This document shows, one piece after another, positions 12,100 to 22,823 of a DNA stretch of 64,000 bases. This stretch comes from Symbiodinium kawagutii (Eukaryota; Sar; Dinophyceae; Suessiales; Symbiodiniaceae), in contig VSDK01028007.1 in the NCBI GenBank assembly GCA_009767595.1, positions 345,572 to 409,571 on the forward strand. The letters run 5' to 3'. Position numbers and translations under genes: made by a program. How positions within the stretch are numbered: position 1 is the first letter of the stretch; each line of letters opens with the position of its first letter. The notes under the pieces are model-generated. The model did not search any database. It was not told the DNA's origin and was given only the letters and a program-made list of their open reading frames with translations.

Positions 12100-13771
12100 G
12101 TCATCATCATCATCATCATCATCAAACTTTCGCTGTTTTTTCACGTGAGCAATGTCACCAGGCATTGCAATTGGGCGAAAGCAGTTGAGTTGTTGCAGTT
12201 TTTTCGACTCAACCATAGTGATGCCGTGCAATACATGAAATTCATTGCTGGGTACTGCTCATTTGATGGTCAACCACAAAGGCGACTTCTGAGTGCCAGG
12301 GGTAGCTTGCAAGCCCATCCTCCGGGAGCCCTCAGGGGGTCATCCTTCCCTTATGCAGGGTACCCGATGACCATCTACCGGCTCCTGATGGCTCAGCACC
12401 GAGGCATCCAAGCTACATGCAGATGGGCACGCCATTCAGCTGGTGTGACGGCAGAAACGGAAGCGTGTATCTCCTGAGTTACGCGCTGTTGGGAGGTGGC
12501 GTTTTGTCAGACTGACTACGGAGTGGTACCCCCTCAGACCCCGTCGATATAAGTTGGTTTACAACCTACTATTCAGTATAGTCATAATTTATAACTACCA
12601 TACCATAACTAGTAGTTGCCCCAGTTATAAACCAACTTAGCTAAGTTGGGAGTACCACTCTGTAAAGACAAACATTTGTGAGCCTTCAATTGTGCAAAAT
12701 AAACAGGGCGTTCCAACAGAAATCTGGAAATCAGCACGCATACTGCGAGTATTTCAAAGCTGGATCAACTCACTCATGTATGGTCAACTTTCATAGCATT
12801 GTAGTCACACAATGTGATAGAAATGAACTCAGGGAGCGCCGTGTGTCCATGTTTCAAACTTCAATTGAGCGTCGCTTTGAGGACGCAATAGAAATAGTGC
12901 GTTCCCCAATAGTTTCCTCGTGCCGCTCGTCTCGTGACATTTTTTGCAAATGGAAACTGTCGTCTCTAGAATATTCGAAGTCTAAACAAACACTATTGAA
13001 CAAAGACAGGGTGATCTTTAAGTCTTTTACTCAACAGTGAAGTCTCCACCAAGCGTATCAAAAGCCACTCCAAAACTGCTGGTGTACAGTTCTCCCGTGG
13101 GGACCGAAGATATGCTGCCGTACTGCTTTACCTCGTCAGGTGGTGGGGACGACACTCAGAGTCTTATAGACTCACACTGCCTCAAAGCACAATCCAGCAG
13201 CACAGCACCAGCTGTTTTGCAAATGACCATTGGAATGAACCATCAGCACAAACACACACCACATCACCACACACTCCCCACTTGCTGCTGGGAGCACCCA
13301 AAAAAGAGAAGATGGCGATCCAAACATTCGCTTTGGCACAGACTCGCTGCAGTAGTGGCACTGAAGCCTCTTTGGTCAGTGAAGGCATCAGCACTGGTTG
13401 CAACAGCAGTGGAGCTGCCAAACCGCCACAGACCAAGAGGTATTCCCACTTGTCCATCCATTCATAGAGGCTGAACACCAAAATTACCTCAAGTGCAGCT
13501 GAATTTCAATACTAATCGGTTGCGGTTGCCCCTACTGTTGATCCATGTAGAAAGCATGATTGAATCAGGGCGCTATCCATATATGTAAACACAAACATCC
13601 ACATACATAATCATATCTTTACAGGGTGGGAAGGTGAGGTTCAATACTCCCGGCAAGGGATTCGATTGAAGTCAAACACAGGCAGCAAAGCCACGAGAAC
13701 TTCATCCGAGACGCAGCAAAGCAACCGATCCAAAAACCTCCATAAAGCAAAAACCAATTCTCGCATCGCTC
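8607..13771 (-). CDS. CPI1: cycloeucalenol cycloisomerase, nine of about ten exons
   Basis: This enzyme opens the 9,19-cyclopropane ring of cycloeucalenol in plant-type sterol synthesis and is an ER membrane protein. Exons in transcript order: 13701-13771, 13298-13470, 12874-12916 (or 12871), 12417-12473, 11883-11908, 11373-11461, 10657-10756, 10315-10383 and 8607-8746 (stop TAA). Joined, they give about 257 residues without a frame break; plant enzymes have about 280. Family landmarks match in order: LYEWMDKWEYLL, CAKANVWIAIFSFLG, NYWGTHYFYCVL, YTLPFLPSHQLNGVP, LYHALASKVLRW, YVVAFMETFTISAFPYY, SAFYAIYLMISLPLF and NAFGTWAAVHTTLDM. Donors are GT except GC after 11883 and 10657 and GA or GC after 12871/12874; all acceptors are AG. 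The start codon exon lies above 13771 and was not found. Introns contain MITE-like elements, a (TCA)n tract and unrelated open frames. Identification is from remembered family sequence, not a search. Confidence 0.88.
11525..11725 (-). CDS. unassigned open frame inside a cycloisomerase intron
   Basis: A 66-codon minus-strand frame, less repetitive than its surroundings, with motifs such as HHSGYFNNGGCAEIATAV. It does not match the cycloisomerase family and is skipped by the phase-consistent junction between 11883-11908 and 11373-11461. It may be a remnant of an inserted element. No function can be assigned. Confidence 0.2.
   Translation of the reverse strand: MVLEAFVNVGLSRTIKNGSDLSHHSGYFNNGGCAEIATAVQAILLAAVKSTSAVKWGSDQPSLRNP
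12003..12126. repeat. (TCA)n microsatellite
   Basis: About 120 bases of tca/tcg/gca triplets (atcatcatcatcagcatc...). It generates spurious poly-Asp, poly-Ser and poly-Met open frames on both strands. It lies within an intron of the cycloisomerase gene. Confidence 0.9.
12518..12664. mobile_element. family C inverted-repeat element
   Basis: Begins acggagtggtaccccctcag and ends agttgggagtaccactctgt, the reverse complement of the first bases, with inner motifs agttggttta / taaaccaactta. Related copies lie at 34100-34223 and 38171-38289; fragments are at 27224-27284 and 41505-41563. Here it sits within a cycloisomerase intron just above the exon at 12417-12473. Confidence 0.75.
12678..13180 (+). 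other. open frames of unknown origin in a cycloisomerase intron
   Basis: A 120-codon plus-strand frame (12678-13040) overlaps the homology-supported minus exon at 12874-12916, so it is unlikely to be a normal gene. Part of the sequence (tggtcaactttcatagcatt, about 12780) recurs diverged near 51390 (ggtacaatttcatagcattgg), which suggests a dispersed repeat. I assign no product. Confidence 0.3.
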
Positions 13772-13779
13772 CTTTGCAG

Positions 13780-15900
13780 ACAGGTCCTCTCCCTGGCGGC
13801 ACCGTGCGATCGGGGTCGGATGAAAGTTGAAACTACTTTGTCATTGAAGATGGGTCATTTCTCAGTTGATAAGGTCAATCATTGTAATGATCAAGGAACT
13901 GCTAAAAGTATCTGCCAATTCGCTAGTGATAAGATACTACTAACGCGGTCGCCAACCGCTGTGAATGACTGTCAGCCCATATAAGCCCAAAACCTGCTCG
14001 AGGACCAAGCTTGTACTCAACCCTTTGGAAAGAATTTTCACCCCCCAACCACCTACACCGTCCTGCTTCGTCGACTCTTGTCGTGTGAGCAGGAGGGAAA
14101 GGCCAAAGAGACCGCAGAATTGGCTAGAAATAATTGGCAGCATGCATGCTGGTGGCGCCACGCTCATGGCTCGCCGACCGCAGTCTTCGGTAGATTGCTG
14201 GGCCACGTAACACTTTCACGCACATGCTCCGCCTGATACAAGTTCCTTTCACTCAATCTGCCGAACTCAAGCTGCATAATCATCGCTTGCTGCTGCTTCA
14301 TACGAGTTTTCGTCTGATCACCTTCACAGACTTCACTCAGTTTACTACAGTAGTTTTGCTTCTAAATCTAGCTCTACCAATTTGCAGTACTCTTTCCGAT
14401 TTCCTTCCGATCTCCACTCATGATCGTCGCACTCCATTTGAAAAGCTTGGCCTAATGGCACTTGACGCTCTTGATCAGCAAAATCAGCTCAAATCCGCAA
14501 GCAGGGGGAGTCGTCAACACTTTACCCTACTTTTGACGAAGTCCTGAGGAGTAGAAACACCATTTACCACTGTGTTGCGCGAGTCACACTCGATTCTTGC
14601 ATGGTTCACTTCAAACGAGTGTTGTTGACATCACCAGTTGTGGTTGGTTCCCTTTTGACAAGCGATGGTCACAAAAACCAGGCGAGAGAACCCTCCAATC
14701 ATTCAACTGTTTGGCCTACAAGTTGTGATGTCCCATGGGAGCACTATTGGCTCTTGACAAAAAGCAATATGGAATCATGTTGTCGAATTGGGGACCCCAA
14801 ATCATCCAATATGAAACATTTAATTACAGTAGTCTGCATTCATAAACCAACCATGTTTGGGGGTCTTCTATACTGAGAAACCACCATATGGGTGTTTCTC
14901 ACATGGGGAGACCCCCTAATGTCACCTATTGATCATCGAAAACAGACTATGACCGCGGATGAGCTGGGGGTCGCACATTTTGACAAACCGCTATATGGGT
15001 GTTTCTCAGGTCACAGGGGCACCTCTTAGAAACCATTTATAGATAATTATGCATAGTAATAAGCCATACATTTAGTGGGGTTCCCGAGTTTGACAAACAG
15101 CCATATCAGTATTCTTATTGGTCATTACAGCGGTGATATCCGCATGATCATTGGTTCTCCCATATGCCGTGCTTGTATTCCCCAAGTTGCTTATCCTCCC
15201 ATGATTGCTGGCGAGGCGCCTATTAGCTTTGGTTGTCCCCTTGGTTGGTGATTCCCCTGTCAGTCTTGGATATGATCAATCATTTGAAAGCAATAACCAA
15301 AAATGACAGGTTATCCGCCTTTCAAGACGTTGTTCCCACCATGTCTGTTGATTCTCCACGCTGTTGTGATCCATCATTTGGCTATCGGTTAATAACCTAT
15401 ACCCCAAGCGAACATGCCTAAATGACCAAACTAGACCCAGGTTTTGGATGGTTAGTATTGACCCACAAGCATATATAGTTTGCAAATCCCCTACTCTTGT
15501 TGGCGATTATTTCCCGCGTATTTTTAATATACCATTCACCAGCTGGTCAACCATTGGTTGGTTGGTTGAAATTAACCCGCAACAAGTTCTGGCTGGTGGT
15601 TGCAAACCCGTCATGAAAAATATGCGCAAGTCAACCAACTAACCATTTGTTCATGCCAGGCAAAATTCAGTAACAAATGTTTTCAGCCGCCAACCAGATT
15701 TGGTTGTGGGTCAAAATTGGATATCCCCAAAACCATTGGTTTAAAATAGATGTCATAGATGTCCATTAAAAATGATCATATTGGGTCATATTGGGGATAA
15801 AGAATCTTGACCCATAACCAAATATCGTTGGTAAGTCCTCTCTTATTGTTGGTGATTATATCCCCTAACCATTCACCAGCTGGTTAACCACTGGTGATCC
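13780..15900. other. intergenic or intronic stretch, no confirmed gene
   Basis: This should hold the first exon and promoter of the cycloisomerase gene, but I could not pick a start. Open frames at 13940-14210 (both strands) and 14224-14547 (plus, 107 codons) have mixed composition and no recognised motif. Family B and family A-like fragments lie at about 14800-15110 and 15690-15830. Confidence 0.5.
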
Positions 15901-16950
15901 CCCCATAGTTAATCATTTCTAACCATTCCTATCCACTATGGTTGGTTACTAACCACTACTAACCATGGTCAACTCATGGTATCCCCCATTGGTTAACCAC
16001 TGGTTGGTTGCTTAACATGGACCCACTGAGAACACGCACCGCAGGTCGACAAGGGCCGAGCCATGGGGGTGGCACGTCTCCAGTCGTGTCGTTGGTTGGT
16101 TGGTTGCTGGATGTTGGTCAATGCTGATCCATCCATGTTGCTATGTGTCAATGTTAGTTCATGTTTGGGTTAATATCTGTCTATGTGAGTTGGTTAATGT
16201 TGGGCAATGTTGATTGTTGTTGGTTGTGGTTGATTGTTGTGGGTTGTTGTTTGACGATTGGTCGTTTGTGTTGGTTCATTTCACGTTGGTGCTATTGTTG
16301 CTGTGGCTTCATGACCTTGGAGTTGGCAAAGTTGAGTTCGGCAAAGAACAGCATCGCCACTTCGCCGCTTGCAAACTGCGGCTTGGGATGTGAATGACCA
16401 AGCGGTTGATCTTCAGTATTCTGGTTTCTCAAGCAGCCATGGGGGTACCCCAAAATTATGGTCGATTGTTTAAGATACGATGATTACAGTACTGGTTGGA
16501 AGGGGTACCCCTATTTTGAGAAACCATGAGAAACCACCATATCATCAGGCTTGCCATGCCATGTTCGGGTTGTTGGTGGGCGTTCTGACCCAGTTGTTTG
16601 GTAGTACCATGACATCCTTGCAGCATATCACACTGCACAGTCGCAGTCACTAGCACTGAAGCATTAACGCTGCAGGAGACATGGACATACTGTCGTCTTG
16701 CAGCTGCAACTGTGATTTTGGCTAACAACGGCTGATGATTGTCAAACAAAGGTGATAAAGGATGATCGTGGTCAATTAACGGTTGATGTGAAGGTTTATG
16801 AGGGCTGATAGTAAACCATGATACTGGTTGTCAACCTTTATCATCACATCTTTTGAAACCAACGCTTATCATTTGCTATCCTTTAGAATCAATCTTTCTT
16901 TTTATCACATGTGATTTCGAAAAAAAAAAAAAAAACATGATAACCACTAT

Positions 16951-17053
16951 CTGGTTGGTGGTCTCAACCCCCATGAAAAAATATGCTGGTCAACCAACCA
17001 TCTGTTAATAGCTACAAGGGAAAATGAAACATGTCAATCAAATCGCCAACCAG
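16951..17053. mobile_element. family D inverted-repeat element
   Basis: Starts ctggttggtggtctcaaccc and ends aatcaaatcgccaaccag, with the family core caaccaaccat...tacaagggaaaat. Complete and compact (103 bases). Confidence 0.75.
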
Positions 17054-17138
17054 GTGTTTAAGCATCATTGTTACTAATCATCCCATATTATTAACCATTA
17101 CTAACCATAGTTAAAACCACCAACGAGCTATGAATTAC

Positions 17139-17197
17139 CAAGATGAGCTTCTCGGCAGCTGCAACCGTTACACAACGCTGGCCCGGGGGCAGGGCCT
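17139..17197 (-). CDS. candidate internal exon, unknown protein
   Basis: A 59-base minus-strand exon bounded by acceptor gcgag|ag and donor cttg|gtaatt, reading ALPPGQRCVTVAAAEKLIL. The island (17140-17220) is GC-rich among AT-rich repeats. A plus-strand frame (DELLGSCNRYTTLARGQG) is also open. No family recognised. Confidence 0.35.
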
Positions 17198-17772
17198 CTC
17201 GCGGCCGTCATCGCCGACTGATCAAGGGGATAACCGACTATGATGATTCGACTGACAGGCTATTGCTAGTGAACGTGAACAAAACCATTATATAATGGTT
17301 AAATATGGTTAATAATAGGGGGTAATAACTAACAATTATAGGGGATATACCAGCTGTATATGGCTATGGGTCAATATTAACTATCAATATTAGGCAACAA
17401 TAATAGGGAACACAATGGTTTGACCCATAGCCATATGATTATCATATATCTTTTTTGTTCAATAGCCTATTTGAGAAACGGGCTATTTTGATCAAAATAG
17501 GCTATGAACTAACTATATGATTAATGATAGGGGAGAACCATATGACTGATTTCTCAAGTCGTAAGAGTACCCCCAACTATTTGTGGTTTTACCCATTCTT
17601 GTTGGCTACTATCCCCTGTTAACCACTATGACCCCCTATAGTTGTTACATCCCCTATAATCATTACTTATTATGATGCCGATTAAGCTTTGCTAACCATC
17701 ATTAACGAAAAATCTTATGAAACCACCATGTGAGGGTACTACTTAATGATGTTTAATCGATTCATCATTCCC

Positions 17773-17907
17773 CTATCCTCGACAACAACTGCTGGGGTGG
17801 CGGGAACTGATGCGCAGCAGGGCAGGAGCTGACTCTGGTGTAAGGAAGACAGGCATCCGATCATGTACCTGGCATGGGGAAGCTGCGACTGCTGCGAAGG
17901 CAGTCAC
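17773..17907 (-). CDS. candidate terminal exon, unknown protein
   Basis: From acceptor cctcag|g to a TAG stop, 45 codons open on the minus strand, reading VTAFAAVAASPCQVHDRMPV and then a Pro/Ser-rich tail. A donor inside it (ccag|gtacat) would instead make it a 39-base internal exon. No family recognised. Confidence 0.35.
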   Translation of the reverse strand: MTAFAAVAASPCQVHDRMPVFLTPESAPALLRISSRHPSSCCRG

Positions 17908-18148
17908 CTGAGGATGGTGGTTTCTCAAGTCAGTTTGGGGGGACCCCCAGTTATCATCTTTTATATGAACCATTTTTAGCAAGAGGCCAAACCTAACTTT
18001 GGGTTCAATCTTTTAAGAAACTCTCAGATGAATGACTTGTGGAAGAGATATCATCAGCTTCGTTGATCCGATGTCTCCAACACTAGTTGCATGATTGATT
18101 AGTCACTTGAATCATAATCCCAGTAACGACCAGAGTTCCACCATCAAC

Positions 18149-18307
18149 CAGGAAACACTGCCATTGAAAATTGCATTCGCTAATATGACAGCCTTTTTTG
18201 CAGATTCCCCGTGGGCCCTGTGGAAATATATCAGTTGATGCTGCTCCAAACACATCAGTTGGATCTTGTTGGATCGGCCAGCTCGTAATATCAGGCTTCA
18301 GTGTTTC
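18149..18307 (-). CDS. candidate exon, unknown protein
   Basis: The minus-strand frame begins at acceptor gggtgag|g and runs through DITSWPIQQDPTDVFGAAST and a Cys-rich stretch (CKKGCHISECNFQWQC) to a donor ttcctg|gttgat; the frame stays open to a stop at 18083. The even composition is unlike the repeats. The cysteine spacing might mean a small extracellular or zinc-binding module, but no family is recognised. A family D element starts about 20 bases upstream. Confidence 0.4.
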
Positions 18308-18327
18308 CTCACCCAAAATGTGAAATT

Positions 18328-18613
18328 GGTTGGTGGTTTCAACCCCTATGAAGCCTATTAGTCCACCAACTACTTGTGAATAATTCCTAGGGAAAATAAC
18401 AAACGTTAAAAACCACCAACCAGTAAAAAATATATAGCAATCTCATGTGATGTGAAGTCACGTCAAGGGCATGCATTGAAAAATCACGTAAGTAATGTAA
18501 TGGATGTATGATGTCTGCTTGGTGGTTTCAACCCTCTAAAAACATGAGGCCACCAACCAACCATTTGTTCCTTCTCGGGAAATAAACACATGTTTACAAC
18601 AACCACCAACCAG
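18328..18613. mobile_element. two family D inverted-repeat elements
   Basis: Copies at 18328-18423 (ggttggtggtttcaacccct ... aaaccaccaaccag) and 18518-18613 (cttggtggtttcaaccctct ... accaccaaccag), separated by about 95 bases of AT-rich sequence. Both contain caaccaactac/caaccaaccat and gggaaaataa core boxes. Confidence 0.75.
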
Positions 18614-19207
18614 TATATAACCCCTACATAACCAGCGAATTGACATGCTTATCCCATGTTAGTCCTATATAAAAGAAATCTGATGGAAATAACATCATGG
18701 GATAACCATGATAACCATAGCTAATATAGGTTATTAAATTCCCATACCACCAACTTCCCTATAAATTCCCATGTGTTGGCATGGTGCTGGAGCCACAAAG
18801 CCCACCTCGATCTGTCTTCAGCCAGCTCAGGATTCATGGATTCATCATCAAATATAGGTTGCATACAGATGTGTACCCCCAAACCTTAGCTAACTTAGCT
18901 TAGTTCAATAGGGTTAAACTAGAGTAACTACCAGCTATGGCTGATTATATAATAAGGTGGTTATGAACAGATTTATGTTAGCTGTGAGCTAGTGTATGAC
19001 TAGGGTAGCTACCGATTGTGGTGGATATATATATGGTCGGTTATAAAACCAACTTATAATCACAGAGTACGAGTACCAAGGAGTACCAGTCTGTATTGTA
19101 ACGGACCTAGAAAACACATACGCAACCCTTCTGTGAACCACTCAATCTGGAAGAGCTATGTTGCAGGGTGTGGCAGTGGATGCTTCCTTTTCATCACCAT
19201 AGAAGCC

Positions 19208-20683
19208 CTAAATGCACTGAACCTGAAAATCCTTCAACACTCGCTGACTGTTGCGACCATGATCTGGATGGCCCCATATCACGACACTTCCATCAGCCAA
19301 GATTGCAGCAAAAACACTGTCGGTGGCATAGATCTGCTGAACATTCCTCAACAAATTGCTCACTTCAAAGCTGTTACCACCATAGTTTCGATCACCCCAT
19401 GTCACGACACTTCCGTCAGCTAATATTGCAGCAAAAGCCTTCTCTGTTGCACAAATCTGCTGAACATTCCTGAGTTGATTTTGGAATCTGGAGCTGTCAC
19501 CGCCACAGTCCCAAGGGCCCCATGTTACAACACTTCCATCAGCCAAAATCGCTGCAAAAGCGCTCTCCGTCGCACAAATCTGCTGAACGTTCCTCAACTG
19601 ATGCTGAACTTCAGAGCTGTCACCGCCACTGCCCAATCTGCCCCAGGTCACGACACTTCTATCCCACAAGATTGCGGCAAAAGCACTCCTCGTGGCATCA
19701 ATCTGCTGAACATTCCTCAACTGATGCTGAACTTCAGAGCTGTCACAGCCACAGCACCATTCGCCCCAGGTCACGACACTTCTATCCCGTAAGATTGCGG
19801 CAAAAGCACTCCCTGTGGCATCAATCTGCTGAACATTCCGCAACTGATGCTGCACTTCAGAGCTGTCACCACCGGTAGCTGTCCAGCCCCATGTCACGAC
19901 ACTTCTGTCAGCCAAGATTGCAGCAAAAGCACTGTCTGTGGCTTGAATTTGTTTAACATTCCTCAACAGATCCTGGACTGTAGAGCTGTCACCACCACCT
20001 CGTGGAACGCCCCATGTCACGACACTTCCATCCGCCAACATTGCGGCAAAGGCATTAATTGTGGAGTGAATCTGCTGAACATTCCGCAACTGATGCTGCA
20101 CTTCAGAGCTGTCACCACCGGTAGCTGGCAAGCCCCATGTCACGACACTTCCATCTGCCAAGATTGCAGCAAAGGCACTGACAGTGGAGTGAATCTGCTG
20201 AACATTCCGCAACTGATGCTGCACTTCAGAGCTGTCACCACCGGTAGCTGGCATGCCCCATGTCACGACACTTCCATCTGCCAAGATTGCGGCAAAGGCA
20301 CTGGCTGTGGAGTGAACCTGTCGAACATTCTGCAACTGATGCTGCACTTCAGAGCTGTCACCACCGCGAAGCGGATCGCCCCAGGTCAAAACCCGGTCAC
20401 CATTATCGCACCACATTGCGAAGGCTCTACGTGTGGCAGCTACGCGTATCTTTGGCTGCTGTACAACGGCTGCAATGGTGTCTCCCCCTTGCAGCCCCAC
20501 AGATTCCACAGATTCGCTTGGATCGTCCAAGAGGCGTCCATCTGGGGCAGCAAGCCTCAGGAAAGGTTGACCCAGAGACTTTTGCACTGCCTTTTTGAGG
20601 TCCCCAACTGTGCCAGACTGTTGGACCAAGAAGCTTTCACACCGTCCACTCGGCAACGATGCGTGGAGCTCCAAAGTTGCCAT
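19208..20683 (-). CDS. ubiquitin-like domain plus RCC1-type repeat protein
   Basis: An uninterrupted 491-codon frame from ATG (20683) to TAG. Residues 1 to about 75 resemble a ubiquitin-like fold (VQQSGTVGDLKKAVQKSLG, LQGGDTIAAVV). From about residue 104 there are nine 41-residue repeats, each of the form GGDSSEVQHQLRNVQQI...SAFAAILADGSVVTWG, then a 19-residue tail. The repeats match the RCC1/HERC beta-propeller pattern of dinoflagellate proteins often annotated as HERC-like E3 ligases, but no HECT domain is present, so a ligase role is not supported; a binding scaffold is more likely. The gene has no introns, unlike its neighbours, which suggests a retroposed or expanded family member. The first bases upstream (gccgcctagcc) give no clear spliced-leader remnant. 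The plus-strand frame of 280 codons over it is an antisense shadow. Confidence 0.9.
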   Translation of the reverse strand: MATLELHASLPSGRCESFLVQQSGTVGDLKKAVQKSLGQPFLRLAAPDGRLLDDPSESVESVGLQGGDTIAAVVQQPKIRVAATRRAFAMWCDNGDRVLTWGDPLRGGDSSEVQHQLQNVRQVHSTASAFAAILADGSVVTWGMPATGGDSSEVQHQLRNVQQIHSTVSAFAAILADGSVVTWGLPATGGDSSEVQHQLRNVQQIHSTINAFAAMLADGSVVTWGVPRGGGDSSTVQDLLRNVKQIQATDSAFAAILADRSVVTWGWTATGGDSSEVQHQLRNVQQIDATGSAFAAILRDRSVVTWGEWCCGCDSSEVQHQLRNVQQIDATRSAFAAILWDRSVVTWGRLGSGGDSSEVQHQLRNVQQICATESAFAAILADGSVVTWGPWDCGGDSSRFQNQLRNVQQICATEKAFAAILADGSVVTWGDRNYGGNSFEVSNLLRNVQQIYATDSVFAAILADGSVVIWGHPDHGRNSQRVLKDFQVQCI

Positions 20684-20942
20684 GGCTAGGCGGCTAGGCA
20701 GTGCCGAACCCGGGAAGTAAAGGGTTCAGTGTGATCAATTTCTGCCGAGGCTAGCACAACAGACGCACATCGAACACTAACATCTTAAGTTCTTGGTGTT
20801 GCTTCATTGTACAATGGCCAGGAAAATAGCTGGTGAAAAATAGCCGGTGAAAAATAGCTGGTGAAAAATAGCTGGTCATGGTGAATAGCTGTTTTGAACG
20901 TCGAGGGCAGAGTACCATCCAAACATGTCCCCTTGCAACGAC

Positions 20943-21043
20943 CAACGTGCTGGCTGATGTTTGCAGATCGGGCAGTCCAGGCCAACCAAAATGGCAGAGC
21001 GGTCGCACCGAGAACATCGGACTTGTGGGGTGCCCCGGCCATC
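20943..21043 (-). CDS. candidate internal exon, unknown protein
   Basis: A 101-base minus-strand exon with acceptor gccag|g and donor cgttg|gtcgtt, reading MAGAPHKSDVLGATALPFWL and then AWTARSANISQHV. A plus-strand frame over 20890-21050 is also open and protein-like, so strand is inferred. It lies just upstream of the RCC1-like gene. Confidence 0.35.
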
Positions 21044-21089
21044 CTGGCGACGGTGATTTGGGGGTAAAACCAGGTTAAGAAACCATCAC

Positions 21090-21200
21090 ATGGTTGTTTC
21101 TCAAAATAGGGGACCCTCAAAAATTAGATGCTTTATTGCTATAAATGCTCAATCAACTGCATGATTTGGGGGGTACCCCTATGACTTGAGAAACACCCAT
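21090..21200. mobile_element. family B inverted-repeat element
   Basis: Starts atggttgtttctcaaaatag and ends tgacttgagaaacacccat with inner boxes ggggaccctc / gggggtacccc. A second short end (aagaaacccccat) follows at once, suggesting a nested or truncated copy. Confidence 0.75.
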
Positions 21201-21384
21201 TTTAAGAAACCCCCATATTAGATACTCCCAAGAAGTCCACAATCTACCACATCTACTGCTATACACTTCAAGTGAGTACATCCTAATTGGCTTGACCAAA
21301 CGGACGGCAACATGGGGCCCACATCCCCTTCCCATCTGCCTGCTCCATGGCTGTGTGCTGTGGATCCATGGTGAGAATGGTGAC

Positions 21385-21490
21385 CTGAACTCCGCAAGGG
21401 TGCTACCACTGGACCGCAATGGTGTACCCCAACGATGACTCCCACCAAAGTCAAGGTCATGAAGGCCCACGGGATTTTGGAAGGGGGACA
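21385..21490 (-). CDS. candidate exon, unknown protein
   Basis: On the minus strand an acceptor (cacaag|tg) and donor (ttcag|gtcacc) enclose PVGLHDLDFGGSHRWGTPLR plus flanks. The plus strand is also open across 21399-21570 (with WTAMVYPNDD). Protein-like composition in both; the minus strand is preferred only for consistency with neighbours. Confidence 0.3.
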
Positions 21491-21922
21491 CTTGTGGGGA
21501 CATCCATTTCTTGGGGACACGCCATTTTCAGCTCAGGATGGTTTCCGGATAAAGCATCATCTTTGGCGCGGTGACCCCGACCATTCATGAAACAATGATC
21601 CTCCCTTTAGGTCGGGTGTAGGGTTGGGGTCACCCCAAGCTTGCTGAGGGTTGGACAGACTCCAAGAGCTCTTTGGCATTGTCCTGGCATGGTAAGAATG
21701 GTAACATCACACAAGGGCTAACGAGGGTTCATAGCGGAAAGTAATGCTCAATAATGCTTAATCATTCTAAATAATGAAGGGTTAAAAAGGGCTAATACAT
21801 GATAAATCCATGATCACTATATGTCTATAACGTTCTATAACTCGTGACAGTGGTTGTTTATTGCTAATCCTTATCATTGACCCTTATAGTCATGGTTAGT
21901 AATGATCAACGATCAACCATAC

Positions 21923-22072
21923 CTGGCAGGGCTTGGCTGGCCTTGCTTTCAGTCCTGACAGCGGTGTCATGAAACATGGGCACGAGCCGAGCCTGCTGAA
22001 AAGTTGGGGTTTTCGATTGCCCAAGTCTTTCACGGGGCGCAACGTGCTCATCGATGTCGCCACTGGAGGCAA
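21923..22072 (-). CDS. candidate internal exon, unknown protein
   Basis: A 150-base minus-strand exon, acceptor accagcag|tt and donor ctgccag|gtatgg, reading ASSGDIDEHVAPRERLGQSK and on to a segment with RLVPMFHDTAVRTES. Both splice sites are good. The plus strand is open as well (FTGRNVLIDVATGGNC). Phase does not join directly to 22166-22288, so a small exon may lie between. Confidence 0.4.
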
Positions 22073-22165
22073 CTGCTGGTTGAACCACCCCTCTGCAAAG
22101 AACAATCTCAATCAACCAACTATCCCAGTTAGTTGGTAGCAAAATGTCCATCCACCAACATGTAC

Positions 22166-22288
22166 CTTTCGCAAATGAGCCACATGGCTAGGCCTGCCAA
22201 GTGTCGTACAAGCCAGCAAGCAAGAGTGGAGCGTGGCCGTCCGGCCTCGATTCAACGACTTGACATACTTGACGGACACTGACACGGC
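22166..22288 (-). CDS. candidate internal exon, unknown protein
   Basis: Exactly 41 codons between acceptor agaacag|g and donor cgaaag|gtacat on the minus strand, reading AVSVSVKYVKSLNRGRTATL and onward, with three cysteines and a basic tail. It probably belongs to the same gene as 21923-22072. No family recognised. Confidence 0.4.
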
Positions 22289-22556
22289 CTGTTCTTCGAT
22301 CATCAACAAATGAGTCATTTCAAACCATCATCCGTAGGATGATGCTTTGGTACACCATCCCCAGGCAATGGAAAATCACACAAAATCATGATTTTCAAAA
22401 GGAAACCCTGGGAAACCAGCTACAAAAGGTGGATTTTCCATTGTCAGGTTGGTTCACCAGAGTTATCAACCTATCATCTCAAGTAATTATGGTTGATGAA
22501 CAAGTCCACCAGTCTATGTTTGAAATTACATTTTGGCTACCATGATTCCACGTCAA

Positions 22557-22739
22557 CTACCGGCTAGTTGAGTCACTGGAACTACGCCTATCTGGCTGCA
22601 ACATGTATTTGGTGACCATGGGGCAATGGATTGCAACAAGAGTCCATTTCTGTTTCCGTGGTCTTTGCTTTGGGTTTCCTTCTGCGCGACACCCTCCCAG
22701 CCACAGAAAAACACATGACTCTAAAGTCTGAGGATACAA
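22557..22739 (-). CDS. candidate terminal exon, unknown protein
   Basis: The minus-strand frame contains KQRPRKQKWTLVAIHCPMVT and ends at TAG near 22557 after a Ser-rich tail. A plus-strand reading (ESLELRLSGCNMYLVTMGQW, donor cgtg|gtcttt) is equally open, so strand and exact ends are uncertain. Confidence 0.25.
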   Translation of the reverse strand: MYPQTLESCVFLWLGGCRAEGNPKQRPRKQKWTLVAIHCPMVTKYMLQPDRRSSSDSTSR

Positions 22740-22823
22740 CGTGCTGATGTTGATAGTTTGAGCTATTGCCAGTAAGAGTTGACGAGGTAGTGAATTTGAT
22801 TGATCATGGCCAATTGCAGGTAC

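Noticed and set aside
11812-12231. Minus-strand frame of 139 codons with a long poly-Asp run
   Set aside because: The run is the (TCA)n microsatellite. Only the 26 bases at 11883-11908 inside it are a real exon (of the cycloisomerase).
19847-20689. 280-codon plus-strand open frame, with shorter ones at 19016-19878 and 20260-20598
   Set aside because: These lie exactly antisense to the RCC1-like gene and stay open because of its repeated, stop-free codons.
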